DNA from: Mycoplasmatota bacterium
GTDB taxonomy: Bacteria; Bacillota_I; Bacilli_A; MAG-NZ
Length of the DNA stretch: 64,000 bases
Reading direction: 5' to 3'
Assembly (NCBI GenBank): GCA_018394315.1
Contig: CP074575.1
Span: 1,830,615 to 1,894,614, forward strand
Shown here: positions 1-8,647 of the stretch, one piece after another
How the letters are laid out: each line of letters starts with the position of its first letter
Position numbering within the stretch: the stretch's first letter is position 1
Made by a program: the position numbers and the translations under genes
The notes under the pieces: model-generated
Told to the model about the DNA's origin: nothing
The model's input: the letters and a program-made list of their open reading frames with translations, nothing else
Databases searched by the model: none

Positions 1-43
1 TCATCAATAAAGATATAGTTATAAATGCGATTATTTTTTTCAT
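1..43 (-). CDS. N-terminus of a secreted or lipoprotein, cut by window edge
   Basis: Only the first 14 codons lie in the window, reading leftwards from an ATG at 43-41 (MKKIIAFITISLLM). A strong GGAGGT ribosome site lies at about 47-53. A basic start followed by a hydrophobic run is the beginning of a signal peptide, so the product is probably exported. Nothing more can be said about its function. Confidence 0.6.
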   Translation of the reverse strand, partial: MKKIIAFITISLLM

Positions 44-353
44 ATTAACCTCCTTCAATTTATTTTCCGTTGAATAATATCCTTTTATACTTAATTATTT
101 GCTTTCTATTCTAAATGATATCTCCTCAAATTTTTAAGAAGACTTTTTCAACTTTTTAAATTTAGGTATTATTAAATTCACTACGAAATATACAATTTTA
201 TATCTTGAATTATTTTTCCCTTTTATGAAAATAATATAATCACTCTTAATAATTATATTTAATAGTCAAACTCATATATAAATAGAAGTATAATTGTTGA
301 ATTCATTCTTAAATTATGTCAAAATTAATTAAGATTAAATAAAGGAGAATATT
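44..353. other. AT-rich intergenic region between divergent genes
   Basis: This is a non-coding spacer between the leftward gene at the window edge and the rightward OsmC gene. A TATAAT at 289-294 could be the OsmC -10 box, but no good -35 box stands 16-18 bases upstream. The AGGAGA ribosome site of the OsmC gene is at about 343-348. I see no RNA gene or long repeat here. Confidence 0.4.
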
Positions 354-743
354 ATGGCTAATCAAGTAAAAGTAAATTTCAATGAGGCTTTTTCGGGAGA
401 ATTAATTGCACCAAGAGGAACTTCTAAAATTGGATCAACAGAAGGAACACTTGCTCCTTATGACATGTTGTTAGGTGCTCTTGCATCATGTGTACATGCA
501 ACATATCTGGGTATTTGCAGAAAGAAAAAAGTAGCATATGAGTCTATTACATATGACATAGAAGGAATTAAAAAAGATGAGATTCCAACTACTCTTAAAG
601 ATGTATATGTGAAAGTAATAATTAAGAATTCAGAAAATGAGAAAAAAACTTCTTCTTCAATGGAATTAGCTGTTAAATACTGTTCTATATACCAAACATT
701 AGCAAAAGTTGCTGATATGCACTTAGATATAACTCATATATAA
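354..743 (+). CDS. OsmC/Ohr-family protein
   Basis: This 129-residue protein belongs to the OsmC/Ohr fold family. Members are homodimeric, cytosolic thiol peroxidases that reduce organic hydroperoxides or act on small thiol adducts. Two cysteines sit where the family has its catalytic pair: C46 in LASCVHAT, at the start of the central helix, and C110 in VKYCSIYQTL. The length is that of a short single-domain OsmC. The gene stands alone, with an AGGAGA ribosome site 8-10 bases before ATG and its own terminator. The peroxide substrate is not evident from the sequence, and many short OsmC proteins in anaerobes are uncharacterised. The family assignment is firm and the exact activity is inferred. 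Confidence 0.85.
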   Translation: MANQVKVNFNEAFSGELIAPRGTSKIGSTEGTLAPYDMLLGALASCVHATYLGICRKKKVAYESITYDIEGIKKDEIPTTLKDVYVKVIIKNSENEKKTSSSMELAVKYCSIYQTLAKVADMHLDITHI

Positions 744-770
744 AAATCCATTTTAAAAATGGATTTTTTT
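743..770 (+). terminator. Rho-independent terminator of the OsmC gene
   Basis: An 8-bp stem (AAAATCCA / TGGATTTT) closes over a short A/T loop and runs into a T tract. It begins at the stop codon of the OsmC gene. It also separates this gene from the convergent rluF. Confidence 0.8.
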
Positions 771-781
771 GATTTAATTTA

Positions 782-1507
782 TCATAATATGCTTGCTTCT
801 TCAGTCTTAATAGAGTTTTTAATTAGTCTATTAAGTTCACTCATTTCACTCTTCGATAACGATCTCCATTTACCTATTTCTAAATCCAAACTAACATTCA
901 TAATGCGTATTCTCTTTAGTTTTGTAACTTCATAATCAAAATGAGCACACATTCTTCTAATTTGTCTATTTAATCCCTGTGTTAGTACTATTTTAAATCT
1001 TTTAGAATCTAATTGCTCTATTATACATGGTTTTGTAATTGTATCTAAAATAGGTACTCCATGACGCATCTTATAAAGAAACTTATCTGTTATCTTTTTA
1101 TTAACAGTTACAATGTATTCTTTTTCATGTAAATTACCTGATCTTAATATCTTGTTAACAATATCTCCATCATTAGTTAAGAATATTAAACCCTCACTAT
1201 CCTTATCAAGTCTTCCAATATGAAAAATTCTTTCCTTATGATTAATAAAATCTACTATATTATTTTTTTTACTTCTATCGGTTGTACATACAATTCCTAC
1301 CGGCTTATTAAAGGCAATGAAAACATATTTACTGGTTTTCTTTACAATAGAACCATTTACTTTAATAATGTCACCTATAGATACTTTATATCCAATTACA
1401 GGAATAGTATCATTTACAGTTACCTTGCCAGCTTCTATGAGTCTATCAGCCTCTCTTCTTGAACAATATCCAACCTCTGATAGGTACTTATTTAATCTAG
1501 TTTGAAT
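782..1507 (-). CDS. rluF: 23S rRNA pseudouridine synthase RluF-like, ATT start
   Basis: This enzyme converts a specific rRNA uridine to pseudouridine. The 241-residue product has an N-terminal S4 RNA-binding domain (about residues 1-60, with [11 protein letters not shown]). The RsuA/RluF catalytic domain follows, with the invariant aspartate D101 in [10 protein letters not shown] and the family motif [10 protein letters not shown] near residue 175. The reading frame is open from 1507 to 782 but contains no ATG, GTG or TTG before an internal ATG at 1069, which would delete the S4 domain and the catalytic Asp. The only plausible start is ATT at 1507-1505, seven bases after a perfect GGAGG, and the encoded protein then aligns with the usual RluF N-terminus. 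RluF versus the sister RluB/RsuA types is judged from the [10 protein letters not shown] and IMNVSL segments. Confidence 0.85.
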   Translation of the reverse strand: MQTRLNKYLSEVGYCSRREADRLIEAGKVTVNDTIPVIGYKVSIGDIIKVNGSIVKKTSKYVFIAFNKPVGIVCTTDRSKKNNIVDFINHKERIFHIGRLDKDSEGLIFLTNDGDIVNKILRSGNLHEKEYIVTVNKKITDKFLYKMRHGVPILDTITKPCIIEQLDSKRFKIVLTQGLNRQIRRMCAHFDYEVTKLKRIRIMNVSLDLEIGKWRSLSKSEMSELNRLIKNSIKTEEASIL

Positions 1508-1520
1508 AAGACCACCTCCA

Positions 1521-1561
1521 AAACAAAACCATAATCTACTTAATTATAATAATTATGGTTT
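1521..1561 (-). terminator. Terminator-like hairpin after the fdh operon
   Basis: A 10-bp perfect inverted repeat (AAACCATAAT at 1526-1535, ATTATGGTTT at 1552-1561) is followed on the minus strand by TTGTTT. It lies between the stop of mobA/fdhD and the GGAGG of rluF. It probably ends the fdh transcript, with some read-through possible into rluF. Confidence 0.65.
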
Positions 1562-1576
1562 ATTTTTAAATCAAAA

Positions 1577-2905
1577 TTACTTTACTAGCTCACTTACTCT
1601 AAAACCATTTGTATAAACATTCATTTTTTTACTCCTTGCAAAGCCAATTAGTGTGATTCCATATTTTTCAGCAAGCCTTATTGCTAATGACGTAGGAGCA
1701 CTTCTCGAAATTAACACAGGAATTTTAGCAAGTAAACACTTTAGTACCATATCACTTGATAATCTACCACTTACAACTAATAGGCCATTTGTGTAAATAT
1801 TATTATTTAATAAATGCCCAATGATTTTATCTACAGCGTTGTGCCTTCCAATGTCTTCTTTAAAGATGATTTTATCACCAATTTTATAAATTGCAGAATG
1901 TACTCCACCTGTTGCTTTAAATAACTCGCTTTCCTGAGCTAAATATTTTGTTAACCAATAAACTACTTCCGGATGAACTTTTGAATCGTTTTCTAACATG
2001 TCTACAACAATTTGGTCAAGTTTATCATGAAAGGACGTTCCAACACCACAAGCTGAATATAATATCTTTTCCTTAGATTTTATAACTGGAGAATTCTTAA
2101 GTTCTATATCCACTCTATTTTCATCAATATCTACAGAAAGAATATCAGACACATCATCAATAACGCCTTCACCATTTAAGTGTCCTACTACTAAATCTTC
2201 AATGCTTTCAGGAGTACATAAAATAGTTATGTACTTCTCTTTATTTATATAGAGAGTTATTGGATATTCTTCTACAACAAGGTCTTCTTTAATAGATAAC
2301 GTGTCGTCATCATATTTTACTATAATGACTTGTTTACTTTTCGCATAAAGACTTAAGTCATTTTGAGTATTTATGTTAAAAAATAATTCACTAGGACTTA
2401 TATTACAATTCACATCCTTAACATCAATAATCTTAGAATTTGATCTTTTTATTAAGGAATATAGACTATGTGAACCTTCATAGTAATTCAAGCAAGATTT
2501 TCTATATAAAGAGTGAAATGGTTCTATAAACCCATTGTTTTTTAGAGAATATACTTCATAACCAGAATCACTACTGCGTAAGAAATTTATAACCTTTTCA
2601 CTAATATTAGGCATATCAACAGCAAGCAGATAGACATATTCGCTTTTAGAATTCTTTAACGCAACACTAAGTCCTGCTAATGGCCCCTTGTTTCTTTCTT
2701 CATCCTGAAATACTTTACAGTCTAAATCAGCATAAAATTCTTTATTATTAGAAACTACAATAACCTCGTCAAAATACTTATTTAGTTTTCTTATAGATTT
2801 ATGAACTAAATACTCATCACCATCTTTAACAAATTCTTTATTAAATGGCATTCTACTACTAGATCCACCCGCTAATACAACCGCTGTATTACAATTTATC
2901 ATCAA
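1577..2905 (-). CDS. MobA-FdhD fusion: Mo-cofactor guanylyltransferase and FDH sulfurtransferase
   Basis: Two formate dehydrogenase maturation activities are joined in one 442-residue chain. Residues 1-185 are a MobA-type nucleotidyltransferase (VVLAGGSSSRMPFNKEF, then LLAVDMPN near 93-100) that would attach GMP to molybdopterin. Residues 190-442 are FdhD, which moves sulfur from a cysteine desulfurase to the Mo/W cofactor of FdhF. FdhD landmarks are TGGVHSA and EDIGRHNAVDK. The usual CxxC motif reads CGVG here (C286 kept, second Cys replaced by Gly). The gene overlaps the end of fdhF by 17 bases, so the two are translationally coupled. No other cofactor-synthesis gene lies in the window. The fusion itself is clear; the consequence of the single Cys is unknown. 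Confidence 0.87.
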   Translation of the reverse strand: MMINCNTAVVLAGGSSSRMPFNKEFVKDGDEYLVHKSIRKLNKYFDEVIVVSNNKEFYADLDCKVFQDEERNKGPLAGLSVALKNSKSEYVYLLAVDMPNISEKVINFLRSSDSGYEVYSLKNNGFIEPFHSLYRKSCLNYYEGSHSLYSLIKRSNSKIIDVKDVNCNISPSELFFNINTQNDLSLYAKSKQVIIVKYDDDTLSIKEDLVVEEYPITLYINKEKYITILCTPESIEDLVVGHLNGEGVIDDVSDILSVDIDENRVDIELKNSPVIKSKEKILYSACGVGTSFHDKLDQIVVDMLENDSKVHPEVVYWLTKYLAQESELFKATGGVHSAIYKIGDKIIFKEDIGRHNAVDKIIGHLLNNNIYTNGLLVVSGRLSSDMVLKCLLAKIPVLISRSAPTSLAIRLAEKYGITLIGFARSKKMNVYTNGFRVSELVK

Positions 2906-5558
2906 ATTTTACAGCACAAACTTTTAACTCTGGAATATCACAAAATTGATCCAGTGCAGTGTTAGTTAACACATTTGCACCATTAGCAAAATGGAATGGC
3001 ATAAAAATCACATCGTCTTTGATTGTATCTACCACTTTTACTACCGCTATAGTTGTTCCTCTTCTTGAAGATACGTATGTTTTTGCACCATTAATTAAGT
3101 TATATTTTTTTGCTGTCTCTTTAGATATTTCAAAGAAATTTTCTGGAACGATTTTATTAATACCTTCAGTTTTATTTGTCATAGTGGCAGTATGGTAGTG
3201 ATAAAGCGTTCTACCAGTTGTAAGTGTAATAGGATACTCATCATCTGCGACTTCCATAGGTGAAATATACTCAACTGGTGTGAACAATCCCTTCCCACGT
3301 GAGAACTTATCTTTATGTAAGTATTTAGTACCTGGATGAGACTCATCAAAACACGGCCATTGTAATCCTGATTTAGACACTCTATCATAGTTCACACCAC
3401 CATAAATAGGCGTCAAGGAAGCAATTTCATCCATGATATCACTTGGTGACGAATATGCTTGTGGATATCCTAATTCAGTCATTAACTCCTTCAGTATAAT
3501 CCAGTCAGGTTTACTATTTCCAGTAGGCTCAATCACCTTATTAACTAACTGAATTTTTCGCTCGGTATTTGTAAATGTTCCTGTTTTTTCAGCATATGAA
3601 CTTGCTGGTAATACCACATCCGCAAATTCAGCAGTTTCTGTTAAAAAGATATCTTGAACCACTAAGAAATCAACACTTTCTAATCCATGTTTTACATGAT
3701 TTATATCAGGATCAGAGATCATTGGATTTTCTCCCATAATATATAAAAATTTAATTTCATCATTTACCATACCATCAATTATCTTAGGTACAGTTAAACC
3801 AACTTGTGAGTCCAACTTAACTCCCCAAGCACTCTCAAACTTGGCTCTCGCTAAGTCATCAAAAACTTTTTGGTAACCGGTAAAATTATTTGGTAAAGCA
3901 CCTAAGTCACAGGCTCCTTGAACATTATTCTGACCTCTGAGTGGATTTATTCCCGATGATTCTTTTCCAACATGACCACATAGCATTGCCAAATTAGCTA
4001 CAGATTTAACTCCATTTGTTCCTTGAGAATGTTGAGTAACACCCATAGAGTAGTAAATTCCAGCTCTTTTTCCTTTTGCATATATCTCAGCAGCTTTCTC
4101 AATATCCTCTTTTTTACAGCCACATATCTGAGCTGCTTCTTCTGTTGTAAAGTCTTCGATGGATTTAATAAACTCTTCAAATCCTTCGGTTCTTAATCTT
4201 ATAAATTCTTCATCCTGAAGATCATTTTTATAAATATAGTGCATCATTCCTTTAAATAAGGCTACATTACTACCTGGCTGTATTTGAATAAACACATCCG
4301 CATTTTCTGCAAGTTCTATTTCTCTTGGTTCAGCTACTATAACTTTAGCTCCTCTTGCTTGAGCTTGCTTCATAAATGATCCGATTACAGGATGAGTACT
4401 TGTAGTATTTGATCCAGCGATAAATATTACATCATGGTCAAGAACCTCTGAAATACTGTTAGTCATCGCTCCGCTTCCCAAAGTAGAACCTAAGCCAGCT
4501 ACAGTTGACGCATGACATAATCTAGCACAATGATCTACATTATTAGTCCCAAATACAGCTCTCATCATCTTTTGGAAGAGATAGTTCTCTTCATTTGTAC
4601 ATCTAGCAGAAGAAAGTCCTGCAAAGGAATTAGGATAATCTTTCTTAATAAGATCTACCTTATCTTTAATCAAAGAATAAGCTTCATCCCACGTAGCCTC
4701 TTCAAATACACCATTTCTTTTTATAAGTGGTGTTTTTAATCTATTAGGATGGTTTATAAAATTAAATGCAAACTTTCCTTTTACACATAGCAAACCATTA
4801 TTAACAGCATCAACTACTGGTTCAACTCGAACAACTTCTCCATTTGTAACTACTAGTTCCATTTGACAACCGACACCACAATATGGACATGTTGTTTTAG
4901 TTCTGGTTGTATTCCAATTTCTATATTTAGATTTAGATTTAGGCATTAATGCCCCTGTTGGACATACGCTTACACAGTTACCACAACTTACACAATTAGC
5001 TTCATCAAAATCTTCATTTGCAAAAGTTACAAAAGTTTCATTTCCTCTATTAACATAACCTAATGCTCCTACTTGCATTTGTTCATCACACATACGAATA
5101 CACTTACCGCATAAGATACATTTTCTTGGATCTATTTCAAAGAAATGATTGCTTTCATTTTTCGGTTGATTCCTTTTATGGGCATCAAATATTGGTTCTA
5201 CATCTATATCATACTCATAATTATACTCTTCTAATTTACATTCCCCACTTTTTTCACAAACCACACACTCATTTGGATGTGGTCCCCAAAGTAGAGATAA
5301 ATTATGTTTTCTAGCTTCAATAACTTTATCGCTGTGCGTTTCAATTGCCATCCCCTCAGCAACTTCTAAATTACATGATGTTAGAAGCTTTTCTCCTCCA
5401 TTTACTTCAACAACACATAATCTACAACTTGTTTCTTTACTTAATCTATCATCATGACAAAGTGTAGGAATATTAATTCCCAATTCTTTGGTTACTTCTA
5501 AGACTGTAGTTTTTTCTTTAGCCTCTATTTGTCTTCCGTTAATCGTTAATTTAACCAT
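2889..5558 (-). CDS. fdhF: Formate dehydrogenase catalytic subunit, Cys form
   Basis: This cytosolic molybdenum or tungsten enzyme interconverts formate and CO2. Domains in order: a [2Fe-2S] domain (C34, C45, C48, C62), a His-Cys cluster (H94, C98, C101, C107), two [4Fe-4S] ferredoxin sites (C147-C157 and C189-C199), the molybdopterin-domain [4Fe-4S] (C224, C227, C231, C258), then the bis-MGD domain to residue 889. The active-site segment DHCARLCHAS puts C348 where other FDHs have selenocysteine, and there is no in-frame TGA. The N-terminal cluster array resembles NuoG or NAD-linked FdhA, as expected for a subunit that passes electrons to NuoF. It starts 9 bases after nuoF with a GGTGG site and overlaps mobA/fdhD. 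A metal-dependent hydrogenase role is excluded by the molybdopterin domain. Confidence 0.93.
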   Translation of the reverse strand: MVKLTINGRQIEAKEKTTVLEVTKELGINIPTLCHDDRLSKETSCRLCVVEVNGGEKLLTSCNLEVAEGMAIETHSDKVIEARKHNLSLLWGPHPNECVVCEKSGECKLEEYNYEYDIDVEPIFDAHKRNQPKNESNHFFEIDPRKCILCGKCIRMCDEQMQVGALGYVNRGNETFVTFANEDFDEANCVSCGNCVSVCPTGALMPKSKSKYRNWNTTRTKTTCPYCGVGCQMELVVTNGEVVRVEPVVDAVNNGLLCVKGKFAFNFINHPNRLKTPLIKRNGVFEEATWDEAYSLIKDKVDLIKKDYPNSFAGLSSARCTNEENYLFQKMMRAVFGTNNVDHCARLCHASTVAGLGSTLGSGAMTNSISEVLDHDVIFIAGSNTTSTHPVIGSFMKQAQARGAKVIVAEPREIELAENADVFIQIQPGSNVALFKGMMHYIYKNDLQDEEFIRLRTEGFEEFIKSIEDFTTEEAAQICGCKKEDIEKAAEIYAKGKRAGIYYSMGVTQHSQGTNGVKSVANLAMLCGHVGKESSGINPLRGQNNVQGACDLGALPNNFTGYQKVFDDLARAKFESAWGVKLDSQVGLTVPKIIDGMVNDEIKFLYIMGENPMISDPDINHVKHGLESVDFLVVQDIFLTETAEFADVVLPASSYAEKTGTFTNTERKIQLVNKVIEPTGNSKPDWIILKELMTELGYPQAYSSPSDIMDEIASLTPIYGGVNYDRVSKSGLQWPCFDESHPGTKYLHKDKFSRGKGLFTPVEYISPMEVADDEYPITLTTGRTLYHYHTATMTNKTEGINKIVPENFFEISKETAKKYNLINGAKTYVSSRRGTTIAVVKVVDTIKDDVIFMPFHFANGANVLTNTALDQFCDIPELKVCAVKFDDKL

Positions 5559-5566
5559 AATTCCAC

Positions 5567-7426
5567 CTACCTTGTCACAATTGCATCAAATGGACATCTA
5601 TTAAAACAATCTCCACATAAGATACATTTTTCTTTATTTATAGTATGCTTTTCTTTTCTTTCACCACTTATACACTCAACTGGACAATTTTTTGCACATA
5701 TCGTACATCCTGTACACTTGTCAGTGATAATATATTCATTTATTAAATCTTTACATACACTAGCACTGCATCTCTTATCTTCTATATGTTCAATATACTC
5801 ATCTTTAAAATATTCTAAAGTTGAAAGAATTGGATTCGGTGCGGTTTGTCCTAAACCGCATAAAGAAGTTGAAACTGTTGATTCTGCTAAAGATTCCAAT
5901 AAATCAATATCCTGTAATGTAGCTTTTCCTGAAGTAATATTATTTAATATGTTATACATTTGGATAGTTCCTTCTCTACAAGGAGTACACTTTCCACAAG
6001 ACTCTTCTACCATAAAATCAATATAGAACTTAGCTATATCTACCATACAGTTCTTATCATCTAATACTATCATTCCTCCAGAACCCATCATGCTTCCTAA
6101 CTCTTTTAATCTATCAAAATCCACAATTTCATCTAAATGTTCTTCTGTTAAACATCCCCCACTTGGTCCTCCAGTTAATACTGCCTTAAATTTTCTTCCC
6201 TTTAGCATTCCTCCACCGATATCATAGATTATCTCTCTTAATGTAATTCCCATCGGCACTTCGATTAATCCTGTGTTTTTTACTTTTCCAACTAACGCAA
6301 ATACTTTTGTTCCACTTGATTTTTTTGTTCCTATTCCTTTAAACCATTCAGAACCCTTTTTTATAATCTCTGGTATTACTGCAAATGTTTCTACGTTATT
6401 TATTATCGTTGGTGCTCCCCATAATCCTTTACTCGCTGGAAATGGAGGTTTTGTTCTTGGCATCCCTCTTTCACCTTCAATAGAAGCTATTAATGCTGTT
6501 TCCTCACCGCACACAAATGCTCCTGCGCCTAGTCTTATCTCTAAATCAAAATTGAAGCCAGTCGCTAATATATCTTTTCCGAGTAATCCTTCTCTTTTCG
6601 CCTTTTCTATCGCTAGCTCAAGCCTCTCCACAGCTTGTGGATATTCCGCTCTTACATACACATAACCAAAATTAGCTCCTATCGCATATGCTCCAATTGC
6701 CATTGCTTCTATTACACTATGCGGGTCTCCTTCTAAGATACTTCTATCCATAAATGCTCCTGGATCCCCTTCATCTGCATTACAGATAATATATTTTGTC
6801 TGAGATTCATTGTTTCTTGCAAACTGCCATTTAATTCCTGTTGGAAATCCTCCTCCACCACGTCCACGAAGTCCAGATTCTTTTATTACTTCTATTACTT
6901 CTTGTGGTGTCATCTCTAAAGCTTTTGCTAATGCTTGATATCCTCCAGCTCCAATATATTCATCAATACTTTCTGCATTTATAAATCCACAGTTTCTTAA
7001 TGCTATCTTCACTTGTTTCTTATAAAAAGGAATTTCTTTTGTTGTTTCAATTGCTTTTTTAGTTTCAGGGTTAATATATAATTTCTTCTTATATACTTCT
7101 CCCTTTACTAAATGACTTTCTACTATTTCATTTATATCTTTTGGGTTTACTTGCGAATAAAATATATCTTCAGGCATCACTTTTACTATCGGACCTTTCT
7201 CACAAAAACCGAAACATCCAGTTTCTTTTACTTCTATATCTAATCCATTGTCACTAATTGCTTCTCTTAATCTTTCTACTAGTGTATCTGACTTTAATGA
7301 TTTACATCCTGCTACTCCACATACTAATACTTCTTTTCTTCCATTAGTTTCAAGACCTGCACGGTTTAATATCTTACCTTTTGTTTCGTTATATCTTTTA
7401 ACTAATTCTTCACTACTTCTAATCAT
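5567..7426 (-). CDS. NuoF/HydB-type NADH:acceptor subunit of formate dehydrogenase
   Basis: This flavoprotein exchanges electrons between FdhF and NAD(H). An N-terminal thioredoxin-like [2Fe-2S] domain comes first, with four Cys at about residues 36, 41, 71 and 75 counted from the ATG. The FMN/NADH module follows, with GRGGGGFPTGIKW and NADEGDPGAFMDR. Next is the NuoF [4Fe-4S] site in ESCGKCTPCREGT, and then two C-terminal [4Fe-4S] clusters (CTGCTICAKNCP and CILCGDCFNRCP). The architecture equals that of HydB/HylB subunits, including electron-bifurcating ones. I chose ATG at 7426 (619 residues), 8 bases after AGAGGG. A GTG at 7435 would add three residues but overlaps that ribosome site. It overlaps nuoE by about 8 bases. 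Whether ferredoxin is a second acceptor cannot be told from sequence alone. Confidence 0.9.
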   Translation of the reverse strand: MIRSSEELVKRYNETKGKILNRAGLETNGRKEVLVCGVAGCKSLKSDTLVERLREAISDNGLDIEVKETGCFGFCEKGPIVKVMPEDIFYSQVNPKDINEIVESHLVKGEVYKKKLYINPETKKAIETTKEIPFYKKQVKIALRNCGFINAESIDEYIGAGGYQALAKALEMTPQEVIEVIKESGLRGRGGGGFPTGIKWQFARNNESQTKYIICNADEGDPGAFMDRSILEGDPHSVIEAMAIGAYAIGANFGYVYVRAEYPQAVERLELAIEKAKREGLLGKDILATGFNFDLEIRLGAGAFVCGEETALIASIEGERGMPRTKPPFPASKGLWGAPTIINNVETFAVIPEIIKKGSEWFKGIGTKKSSGTKVFALVGKVKNTGLIEVPMGITLREIIYDIGGGMLKGRKFKAVLTGGPSGGCLTEEHLDEIVDFDRLKELGSMMGSGGMIVLDDKNCMVDIAKFYIDFMVEESCGKCTPCREGTIQMYNILNNITSGKATLQDIDLLESLAESTVSTSLCGLGQTAPNPILSTLEYFKDEYIEHIEDKRCSASVCKDLINEYIITDKCTGCTICAKNCPVECISGERKEKHTINKEKCILCGDCFNRCPFDAIVTR

Positions 7427-7913
7427 TAATAGCACCCTCTTTATGCTTATTTAAGGCTTCTACAGATTTTGATACATTTAAATTACCATATACTTCTTCA
7501 TTAACAGTCATCACCGGAGCTAATCCACATGCTCCAATACATCTTGTTGCTTCTAGTGTGAATTTTCCATCATCTGTAGTTTCATTACTCTTTATTTTTA
7601 ATTCAGAACCTATTTTATCTAATATTGCTTGGGCTCCTTTTACATAACATGCTGTTCCTAAACATACTCCTATTATGTTCTCACCCTTTGGTTCTAGTGA
7701 AAATTGTGCATAGAATGTTACTACACCATTTATTTTCGCAACTGGAATGTTTAATTCTTTTGATATCATTTTCTGTATTTCATATGGTATACATCCTATT
7801 AGCTTCTGAGCATCATGCAAACTAGGCATAAGTGGTCCTGGTTTTTCTTTATGAGTCTTTATTTTATTCTTTAATTCTTTTATTTGCTCTTCTCTTATTG
7901 CTAGTTTAATCAT
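7419..7913 (-). CDS. NuoE-type [2Fe-2S] subunit
   Basis: This 164-residue thioredoxin-fold subunit carries one [2Fe-2S] cluster. Its ligands C84 and C89 lie in VCLGTACYVKG, and C125 and C129 in RCIGACGLAP. The N-terminal helical part and overall length are typical of NuoE and HydC/HylC. It is the first gene of the nuoE-nuoF-fdhF-mobA/fdhD operon. All junctions in the operon are overlaps or gaps under 10 bases, consistent with a heterotrimeric soluble NAD(P)-linked formate dehydrogenase. Membrane-anchor and quinone subunits are absent, so this is not part of a respiratory complex I. A G-rich tract just before the ATG serves as ribosome site. Confidence 0.9.
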   Translation of the reverse strand: MIKLAIREEQIKELKNKIKTHKEKPGPLMPSLHDAQKLIGCIPYEIQKMISKELNIPVAKINGVVTFYAQFSLEPKGENIIGVCLGTACYVKGAQAILDKIGSELKIKSNETTDDGKFTLEATRCIGACGLAPVMTVNEEVYGNLNVSKSVEALNKHKEGAIND

Positions 7914-7950
7914 AACTTCCCCCCCTGTGGTTTTGTTTTTTCACTATAAA

Positions 7951-7978
7951 ATAAAAAGAGTATTAATATTACTCTTTA
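7951..7978 (-). terminator. Hairpin between NUDIX gene and fdh operon
   Basis: The 8-bp arms AAAGAGTA and TACTCTTT are followed on the minus strand by TTATTTT. It is a plausible terminator for the upstream NUDIX gene. An extended -10 motif (TGATATAAT, minus strand, about 7990-7998) lies upstream of it. If that is the fdh promoter, the hairpin lies in the fdh leader and could attenuate it. Confidence 0.55.
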
Positions 7979-7989
7979 TACTAACCATA

Positions 7990-8018
7990 ATTATATCATA
8001 TTTATGAAAGCGGTTTTT
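7990..8018 (-). promoter_or_regulatory. Possible fdh promoter with cre-like site
   Basis: On the minus strand an extended -10 (TGATATAAT) occupies about 7990-7998, with no good -35. Immediately upstream, at 8005-8018, the plus strand reads TGAAAGCGGTTTTT, a catabolite-responsive-element-like palindrome with one perfect arm around the central CG. If used, a CcpA-type repressor would block access to this promoter. The match is weaker than at hut and opp. Confidence 0.35.
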
Positions 8019-8023
8019 ACATT

Positions 8024-8647
8024 TTACTCAAAATATGCACTACTACCATTTTTATAATTATTATAAATAATCATCAATTCTTCCATAGTAGTTTTAGTAG
8101 ATAACTCCGGCAAATTATCAATATCGAACCATCCCACATCTAACACTTCAAAATTAGGGTTAAATTCTCCACCTATAACCTTAGCTAAAAAGAAAATATT
8201 ATAAACTTCATACATTTTACTTTTTCTATACTTCCTTCTATCTTGAATTCCTAACAACTTAGTAATCTTAACATCAAGTCCTGATTCCTCTTTAGTTTCT
8301 TTGATAGCAGCTTCCATTGGTGTAGTGTCAATATCACACCATCCTCCTGGTAAAGACCATTTACCCTTATCATGCATTTTTGCTTCTTGAACTAATAATA
8401 ATTTATCATTTTTTATAACTAATGTTCTTACACAAGGCTGAGGAGTCGGGTAGTAAAATTCATGATATATATCATATGGTCTAACTTCTAACCCGATATA
8501 CTCATTTAGCATTTTAGTACTCTCATCGAGCAACTCATGGTAATTATCTAGAGCATATTCATCAGTAGAATAGGTTATACCTGTATGAGCAATAGCATTT
8601 ACTTTCTTAATAAACTCAAATATCTTATCGTTCACAATATCACTCAC
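8024..8647 (-). CDS. NUDIX hydrolase with N-terminal helical domain
   Basis: This protein hydrolyses a nucleoside diphosphate linked to another group, probably ADP-ribose or a similar sugar nucleotide. The 207 residues contain an N-terminal Nudix_N_2-type segment (about 1-65) and a NUDIX domain. The NUDIX box is recognisable as GGWCDID...KETKEESGL, with the metal-binding EExG intact. The first conserved glutamate of the box is threonine here, as can happen in this subfamily. The gene is monocistronic with a hairpin just downstream. The substrate is uncertain, and ADP-ribose pyrophosphatase-like enzymes of COG1051 are the closest type I recognise. Confidence 0.85.
   Translation of the reverse strand: MSDIVNDKIFEFIKKVNAIAHTGITYSTDEYALDNYHELLDESTKMLNEYIGLEVRPYDIYHEFYYPTPQPCVRTLVIKNDKLLLVQEAKMHDKGKWSLPGGWCDIDTTPMEAAIKETKEESGLDVKITKLLGIQDRRKYRKSKMYEVYNIFFLAKVIGGEFNPNFEVLDVGWFDIDNLPELSTKTTMEELMIIYNNYKNGSSAYFE

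Noticed and set aside
4500..4560. Selenocysteine at the formate dehydrogenase active site
   Set aside because: The codon at residue 348 is an ordinary Cys codon, with no in-frame TGA.
2959..5314. Several 60-83 codon open frames antisense or out of frame to fdhF
   Set aside because: They overlap a fully conserved gene, lack ribosome sites and have no protein-like features; they are shadows.
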